Shown here piece by piece: positions 57,160-64,000 of a stretch of 64,000 nt of DNA (the stretch's first letter is position 1; each line of letters begins with the position of its first letter). The stretch is from Phocoena phocoena (Eukaryota; Chordata; Mammalia; Artiodactyla; Phocoenidae): assembly GCF_963924675.1 (NCBI RefSeq), contig NC_089234.1, forward strand, positions 28,077,668 through 28,141,667, written 5' to 3'. The position numbers and the translations under genes are program-made. The notes beneath the pieces are model-generated. The model was not told where the DNA came from, did not search any database, and saw only the letters and a list, made by a program, of their open reading frames with translations.

Positions 57160-58020
57160 AAACTAGATGCTGCAATACTGCACTGCAATTCTGATACTAA
57201 CTACCCAGAGTTAGTGCAGACTCCATAGGTTAAGGGCATCATTCCCAAGAAGACTGCCCTCACTTCTGATGTCAGCCACAAGTTCAGGAGTCTCCAGGTT
57301 ACCCACACTTCTGACCAACTGGCTAAAAATTCAGGGTTTCCGTGACCACCTCAGGTTCAGTAATTTGCTGGAATGACTCACAGAACTCATAAAGGTGCCA
57401 TACTTACAATTACAGTTTTATTTATATGAAAGATACAAATGGAGAGACACATAGGGCAAGGTTTGGGAGGGCCCAAATGCAGAGCTTCTGTATTCTCTTC
57501 CAAGGAAGCAGAATGCGTTACCCATTTGATGCATTGATGTGTTCACCAACCAGGAATCTCACCAGAGCTTGGTGTCCAGATTTTTTAATTGGAACTTCAT
57601 TACTTGGGCCCGATTGATTGACTCATTGGCCACGTGATAGAACTCAGTCTCTAGCTCCTTCTATTCCTTGAAAGTCAGGAGGTCAGGCTGATATCACTTG
57701 GCTGAAAGCTCCAATTCTCTAAATACAGAGTTGGTCTTTCTGGCATGGAACCCCACCTTGAAACTGTCTAGGGATCCACCATGAGTCACCTCATTATCAT
57801 AAACTCAAGTGTGATCCCAGAAACTCAGCATGAATAACAAAGGCACTTCTGAGTTAGAAGTGGGCATATCCAAGGGTTTAGAAGCTCTCTCCCAGGAACC
57901 AGGGACAAAGACCAGACAAATTCTTTTATTATTCAACAGATGCTCTGATAACTCTATTGAGATAAACATCAAAAACAGACTCCAAGTTCCCTTTAAGGTA
58001 AATCTGCAAATATGATTGTG
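57160..58020 (+). mobile_element. LTR-type interspersed repeat (subfamily not named)
   Basis: tttgctggaatgactcacag aactcataaa, gagagacacatagggcaagg, tgattgattgactcattggc and gagtcacctcattatcataa occur in the order of a mammalian LTR repeat known to me without a firm name. It occupies the place where exon 3 would normally lie. Confidence 0.5.
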
Positions 58021-58703
58021 ATAAAAATCAATCTGGGAACATTTTGAAAAAAACAGTTGTTACCTAGAGGTCTTAGGGTTTAGGGAGCTGGAGAAGCCAC
58101 GCTTGGGGTTGCATTTCACAGGATACAAAGGCTGCAGTGGCATAGTGGCAGCAACAATAAACAGATGACTAGGTATAGAAATTACTGTGTTTTCAATGTC
58201 AGCCTGGTTTGGGGATGGGGGGTTGGGGGGCGGTGGTGAGGGAGCTGGGAGAGGGTGGTAGGATCAGAGGGGTGACACACAGGAAGCTACAATGGTCTTA
58301 GTCAAGCTCAACTTCTTCAGTGGGACAATAGGCTCACAGATAATTATTTTATTATTATGTTTCAAAACTTAGACATATGTTACATATATTCCTTCATATG
58401 TATGAAGTATTACACACACAGAAACCTAGGACAACCCGAAAGTCTCCTCCAATCCACTTCAAATTGTAAAATTGCAAGCCCCAAGAAATAGAAACCTAAT
58501 TCTTTTCAAAGCATATTTATGAATAATTAATTAAATATTATGCAGTGTACTAAGTGATAAAAGAGAAGCAATTTTTGATCTCTCTTACATAAGATCAGGA
58601 TGCATTTGCCCACCTAAGAAGCAACCAAACCTTTCCTCCTTCTTCCCTTTTTTCTAAACACGTTGATTACATTGTCTGTGTGTGAGCTTTAAAATCAACG
58701 TTT

Positions 58704-59064
58704 TTTTTTTTCTTTTGGCTGCGTTGGGTCTTTGTTGCTGCACGTGGGCTTTCTCTAGTTGTGGTGAGCGGAGGCTACTTTTCGTTGTGGTGTGCGGAGG
58801 CTACTCTTCGTTGCACTGCGCGGGCTTCTCATTGCGGTGGCTTCTCTTGTTGGGGAACACGGGCTCTAGACGCGTGGGCTTCAGTAGTTGTGGCACATGG
58901 GCTCAGTAGTTGTGGCTCACGGGCTCTAGAGCGCAGCCTCAGTAGTTGTGGCACACGGGCTTAGTTGCTCCGTGGCATGTGGGATCTTCCCGGGCCAGGG
59001 CTCGAACCCGTGTCCCCTGTGTTGGCAGGCGGATTCTTAACCATTGCACCACCAGGGAAGCCCC
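58704..59064 (-). mobile_element. CHR-2-type SINE, reverse
   Basis: ttggctgcgttgggtctttg ... agtagttgtggcaca blocks ... accaccagggaagcccc. taaaatcaacgttt and taaaattaactttt flank it. Confidence 0.88.
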
Positions 59065-59309
59065 TAAAATTAACTTTTAATTGGAGCGGGAAGCTTCTGG
59101 GTTGGATTGAGCTCAAGAGGGAAAAAAATATTGCTCAAAAAATTGCCGTTTTCACAACTCTGAGAAAATTGGTTTTCAAACTTCCTATAAAATCCTTGTT
59201 ACTGCTCCTTACTTGCCTGTAATGGGAACAGATAATTCAGCTCTTCCTTTCCTAAAACTATCCTGGAAAATAACAAAGAACCATTCATTGATATTTTAGT
59301 TTTCCTTCT

Positions 59310-59767
59310 GCGTTAGTTTCCTGGGGCTGTCATAATAAAGTACCAAAAACTGCGTACAAACCTTAGGGCAACAGAACTTTATTGTCTCACAGTTTTGGAG
59401 TCCAGAAGTCTGAGATCAAGATGTCAGTGAGGTTGGTTCCTTCTGAGAGCTGTGAGGGAGAATCTGTTTCATGTTTCTCTCCTAGCTTCCGGTGCTTTGC
59501 TGGCAATCTTTGTTGTTCTTTGGCTTGTAGATGTATCACCCCAATCTCTGATTCATGTTCACATGGCATTCTCTGTGTATAGGTCTCTGTGTCCAAATTT
59601 CCCCGTTTTAGAAGCATACAGTCATATTGGATTGGGCCCACCCTAATGATCTCATTTTAACTTGATTACCTCTGCAAAGACCCCATTTCCAAATAAGGTC
59701 ATATTCACAGATACTGGGGGCCAGCGCATCAACATATTTTGAGGGGAAACAATTAAACCCATAACAC
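59310..59767 (+). mobile_element. LTR-type interspersed repeat (subfamily not named)
   Basis: cgttagtttcctggggctgt ... ctttattgtctcacagtttt ... gcttgtagatgtatcacccc ... accccatttccaaataaggt ... aattaaacccataaca is the full layout of a common mammalian interspersed repeat. Open frames within it are not genes. Confidence 0.65.
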
Positions 59768-59984
59768 CTTCGAAAATGAAAGGTCTGCTAAAATACTAGA
59801 TAGCTTTCTTATCTAGTGATCTTTGAACACTATAATACAGTGCTGAGGATTTGTGTCTAATCAAGTTGTTGAAACATTTTCTGTTAACTATCAACTCAAT
59901 ATTTTGTCTAGTGTCTTAATCTTTAAACATTTATCTCATTGACAGATTGCAACAGCTCAAGCCCTTACTTTATCTTTTTCTTTT

Positions 59985-60430
59985 TTTCTGAAAAAGTTTT
60001 ATTGTGCACAGAGGGTAAGGGCTCAGTCCTTCTTGGCTGCCGCCTTCCTCATGGCGGCCAGGGCATTGCTCAGCTCTTCTCTCTAACTCTTGGTATGGAT
60101 GTGTGTCCCCACCCTTTTCTTGACGAACTTGAGGGCCCGCTTGTCCTTGGAGACCTTGAGCAGCTCCATGGCCCGCCGCTCATAAGGGGTGAAGCAGCAC
60201 ACGTCCCGGATCACGTCCTGCACGAACTTGGTGTGCTTGGTGAGACGCCAGCGGCGGCGTCTGTGCCTCGGCTTGCTCACGTCCTTGGTCACCTTGTGGC
60301 CCTTGTTGAGGCCCAAGGCCATGGGTAGCGCAGAGCCATGGCTGCTGCTCTGCAATGGCAGCTGCGGCGGAAGAGCCTCCGACGCGCGGAACTCTGGGAT
60401 TTCTACCAACACGGGGTGGCAAGTGCCAGA
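59985..60430 (-). pseudogene. RPL36: RPL36 processed pseudogene
   Basis: An intronless retrocopy of ribosomal protein L36 mRNA, read on the minus strand. The coding relic runs from ATG (60337-60339) to TGA (60023-60025), 317 nt against 318 in the functional gene. One base is lost near codon 6, shifting the frame, and an in-frame TAG interrupts the tail after GTHIHTK. Recognisable pieces include [28 protein letters not shown] and, after the stop, REELSNALAAMRKAAAKKD. A reversed polyadenylation signal (TTTATTG) and a T-rich tract at 59970-59990 mark the poly(A) tail end. The copy cannot make L36. Confidence 0.93.
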
Positions 60431-60859
60431 GAGGCCCCCTTACTTTAACGTATTCATTCGATCCACACACCAGTTTTAGATGTTATTGTTCAGTCGCTAG
60501 AATGCAAAAATTAAAATAACTTAGTGCTCTTAAAGGCATGGATAAACAGCCATTCATTCTTTACCTGGAGGAGTGCAATGCTGTAACATTTTTGGAAAGT
60601 ACTATATCTATGGACATATAAACTGTAGAGACCTACTGAGGAATCTAGTTTACATAAATAGAGACAACCAACTATGTAATTATTCACCCATGCACATACT
60701 TGCCCCCAGCGCAATGGGAGTGGAGAGGGCATTGCTTCCTTGGGACAGTCCACGCCTGCAGGGATGCAGGTGTGGTAAAGAGAAAGAAGTACATTTTTTA
60801 AAAAGATATTTACATAATGGGTATAGATTCTGAACAAAGTGAGAAAAATAGGAGAGTAT

Positions 60860-61490
60860 CACAGCTATCTCTTGTTGTGTAACAAACCACCCCAGACTCA
60901 GGGATGTAAAACAGCAACCCCCCAGCCCCCACATTTTTTTAATGCTCATGGATTCTGTGATCAGGAATTTGAACACGGCATAGTGGAAGGGGTTTTCTCT
61001 GATCCACAAGGCCTGGGGCCTTAGCAGACATCCAATTTTTTTTTTTTTCCCAAATAAAGCAGCTAAGGGTGATTCCAACAGCTGAGGGCTGAAATCATCT
61101 GGAGGCTTCTTCATTTACAAGTCTGGCTTCTGGGCAAGGATGACCCAAAGGCTGAGCTCAGCTGGGCCTGTCAACAGAGCATCTCCAAGTGGCCCGCCCA
61201 TGTGGCTTGGGCTTCTTGCTGGTGCCTGGAGTCCAGGAGGGGGCATCCTGAGGGGGAGCATCTGGAGAGTGAGCAGTCCAAGCTGCAAAGCTTCTTCAGA
61301 CCAAATCTTAGAACATAGAACCATTCTATTCATTGCAAGTAATTCCCAAAAGCCAACCCAAATCCAAATGGACAGGAATTAAGCTTCCATTCTTGATGGG
61401 GAAGTGGTGGTGGTCACACTACGGAAGAGAATGGGGGATGGGAGATGTTGTGGTTCACTCTGGAAAACACAATCTGCCCACAACAAGCAG
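60860..61490 (+). mobile_element. interspersed repeat (LTR-like, subfamily not named)
   Basis: ctatctcttgttgtgtaaca aaccacccc ... ggattctgtgatcaggaatt ... ggctgaaatcatctggaggc matches a recurrent mammalian repeat with tgtgtaacaaa-ccacccc opening. Diverged. Confidence 0.5.
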
Positions 61491-61499
61491 GTAGAAGAG

Positions 61500-63050
61500 G
61501 AAAGTATCACCTCTGCACTGATAAGGGAAAACTTGAAGAACAGAAGTTTAATTGGGAGCCAAGTGGTTCTGCAGTGGAAGATAGGATTAGAGAGTCTTCT
61601 GCATTGAGTCACAGACAGCCCTGGACCAACGCTGAACTCCCCGTGTAGAAAAGAAGAGACTGACTACTGTATGTGAGATTCATGTGCGTATATGTGTACA
61701 TTCCCAGATTTGGACTCCCAAAAGCATTTCAATTTTGGAATAGGGCAATAGAAGATGTCAGATTTTCCTCTGAAATAGATATTGTCAAGAGCCTTGACCT
61801 TAAACTTTTAACTGACAGCATCAGTGAATCAAAGCAGCCTTCACATAGCTCATTTATTGTAATCAGAACCTAGAAAATATATCGGCACTCTCTCCTGCCA
61901 TCACATTTGAATGGCATATACTCCAACACTGGAAGAATTCAACCATCTTCTTCTCTGTGCATGTGTCCAGAAGATAAACACTGCTAGAGAAATTCTCTCA
62001 GTAATTACACTGGCTTCCCTTTAAATTAATACTTTAAACCTCAATTAGACTCTTAATACAACACGTTCCTCTGATTGGCTCCCTTTTCCACTCTCAGAGA
62101 CTCCTCATTCCTCCTATTAACACCCTCATTATACATTTCCTCTCTCAGAACCACTGTATCATAACTCATTGTAACAACAGAAGTATCAGGAAGGAACTCT
62201 CCAGTTTCTTCACATTTTATCTATGGCTCTATCTGCCCCTGCACCCACATTCTCCTTTTTATTTTTCTCCTGTTACAATTGAAAAAGTGTCCCTTTCTTG
62301 ACAGGGAAAATTTTCACATGTGCCCTAGATCCTATAGCATCTCACCTTCCCAAGGATTTTACTTCTTTGGTAATGCCTTCTCCATCCCTGATTACCCATC
62401 TCTCTCCGCTTGTCTTGAAAGCCACTCCTCTCTCTTCCCTACTGGCCCTGGTTCCCAGTGCTACAGTTACTGCAGGCTGAAATTCCCACACTCTTTCAAC
62501 AGCTGGCTCTGACTGGGATCAACCAAAGAGAGGCACTGGCAAGAGACTGGGGAGTGGAAGGAGAGCCAGAGGGCCCCCTCTCTCTGTGCCTCAGATAGCA
62601 TCTCTTCCAAGAGCTGCATGTCCCCCCATAACTCCAGGGCCACTTTGGTTCCTGGCCAGGTAACCCCAGCCACTGAGCTCCTTTGTCCCTTCCATGGGGA
62701 GATGGTAGCAGTTTTCTGCTGTTGATAATTACCAGTTGTCTCACTGTCCCTGGTTTGGCCTCTCAGTGTTTCCATCACCTTAAAACCAATTCTCTGGATT
62801 AATTTTCCTCTGTTTTAAATATCGAGAGAGGCTTCTCTCTTGCCGGTTGGACTGCGACTGATAAACTCACTCTCCAGTGACTCATTCCCAGGAACATGTG
62901 AATATTCCACAGCACTCTCCTCACACCTCCCTTCGGTTACTGTTCCTGGTTTCTTGCCCCTTAACAACCAAACTTCTCTGAAGAGACATCCATAGTGATG
63001 GAGTAATTCCCCTTTAGAAACCTATCTTGAGAGAGAATACAAGATGTGGG
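61500..63050. other. intronic or flanking stretch, no gene recognised
   Basis: I searched both strands for CYP2 exon 3-9 landmarks (RRFTL/NFGMGK, the AGTETTS helix I, the ExxR helix, FxxGxRxCxG haem loop) and saw none. Parts at 62210-62500 look L2-like. Confidence 0.4.
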
Positions 63051-63109
63051 AAAAATTATAAACAAGAATGTTCACGGTAGTAATATTTTTAGGATCTGGC
63101 ATACAGCCG

Positions 63110-63560
63110 GTGTCAACCAAACAAAAAGTGCACAGTGTGAGAGCTGTGAGTTCACTTTTATTTGGGGACTTCCTGAGGACCATAGCCCAGGAGACAGCGT
63201 CTCAGATAGCTCTGAGAAACTGCTCCGAAGAGATAGTGGGGGAGGTCAGTATATATGTGAGGGGGTATGTGCAATCAAGCGCCCATCTCAGTAGAAGGCT
63301 GCTGCTAGTCACGAGGAACAGATGTCTCCCTAAATGATTTTATTGCTTTTCTAGGTATGAGGAAATGCAAGAAATAGAGCTCCTAAAGTTTTCTCCTGAA
63401 AATATCTAACTATCTGACGGCCTGTTCTGTCAGTTTCCCCAGAGCACAAAGTGCCTCATTCCTGATCTACCCCCTGAATTCCTTTCAGGGTCTGTTGAAG
63501 GTCAGTGACTGCAGTGGCCATTGACCTAATCCTTGTAGAGCTGGATGGCAAGTGACATGC
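63110..63560. mobile_element. possible ERV LTR-derived repeat
   Basis: gagttcacttttatttgggg, catagcccaggagacagcgt and tctgagaaactgctccgaag resemble cetartiodactyl ERV LTR text. No retroviral gene is present. Confidence 0.4.
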
Positions 63561-63751
63561 TTTAGTTGGCACAGGATAGCAATGAAAATTTATTAGATAA
63601 ATGGAAGAATAAATGAAGAGCAAAAAAAGGCAACATTTAAAAGTCTAATTAAGGATTAAATAAAAATTTTACCAAACTTGTAGTTGCTTTTTGATTTAAA
63701 GGTGATGCAAAAACAGTTAAAAATTTAAAGAGATAAAAATATTCCTAAAAT

Positions 63752-63845
63752 CCAATAATAATAATAATGTTATTATTATGTTATAATAATAATTGGAGTA
63801 TTATTGAATTATTATTATAATAGCTATAATTATATAATATTAGCT
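63752..63845. repeat. (AAT/ATT)n AT-rich inverted-repeat microsatellite
   Basis: ccaataataataataatgtt, then attattatgttataataata; complementary AAT and ATT runs lie side by side and could pair into a hairpin. Confidence 0.85.
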
Positions 63846-64000
63846 AATATTTATTAAATACTTCTTACGTGCCAGATACTGTGCTGGGGGTTTCTCATGT
63901 ATTACCATATTCAGTTAACACAGTGGCCCCATGAGGAAAATATTTTTTATTTCCATTCAACAGATGAAAAGCTGAGGCAACAGAAGTTAAATAACTCACC
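63846..64000 (-). mobile_element. MIR SINE, reverse, cut by window end
   Basis: atttattaaatacttcttac gtgccagatactgtgct ... cagatgaaaagctgaggcaa cagaagttaaataact is the MIR core in reverse orientation. Confidence 0.6.

Noticed and set aside
60189..60479. Plus-strand frame of 96 codons
   Set aside because: Antisense of the RPL36 retropseudogene, open only because the opposite strand was coding.

Overview
The window is nuclear DNA from a mammal, almost certainly a cetacean. Genes are split into short exons with GT/AG splice sites. The dominant young repeats are CHR-type tRNA-Glu-derived SINEs: about ten copies of the short CHR-1 form and several of the longer CHR-2 form, many with intact target-site duplications. 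I saw no ruminant BovB or Bov-A2 repeats.

Three protein-coding loci lie head to tail on the + strand, in the order known from mammals: the 3' end of CHUK (IKK-alpha; last five exons, 1660-6336), complete ERLIN1 (eleven coding exons, 9970-43777, 348 codons plus stop, CpG-island promoter at about 9420-9965), and the first two exons of a CYP2C gene best matching CYP2C23 (54599-57078). The order CHUK-ERLIN1-CYP2C23 is the conserved arrangement on human 10q24, where CYP2C23 is a pseudogene. The three genes do not share a pathway: IKK-alpha is an NF-kappaB pathway kinase, erlin-1 is an ER lipid-raft/ERAD scaffold, and CYP2C enzymes are ER monooxygenases.

Layout: 1-6336 holds CHUK introns and exons, followed by its 3' UTR (to about 7540) and a short intergenic gap with an L2 remnant. 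9420-46065 is ERLIN1, with introns filled by L1, L2, MIR, CHR-1 and CHR-2 copies, including a large minus-strand L1 fragment in intron 8. 46066-54598 is intergenic and contains a three-level nest: an MLT1-type LTR split by a dead mariner DNA transposon, itself hit by two SINEs. 54599-64000 holds CYP2C23 exons 1 and 2, then about 6.9 kb of repeats and an RPL36 retropseudogene, with no recognisable exon 3.

No RNA gene, CRISPR array or unknown gene system could be supported. The points most worth checking are the state of CYP2C23, the nested transposon structure, a CHR-1 insertion in the ERLIN1 3' UTR, and a tyrosine-to-cysteine difference in ERLIN1. Comparisons with human or rodent proteins are from memory of those families, not from a search. 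Boundaries of old repeats are approximate.
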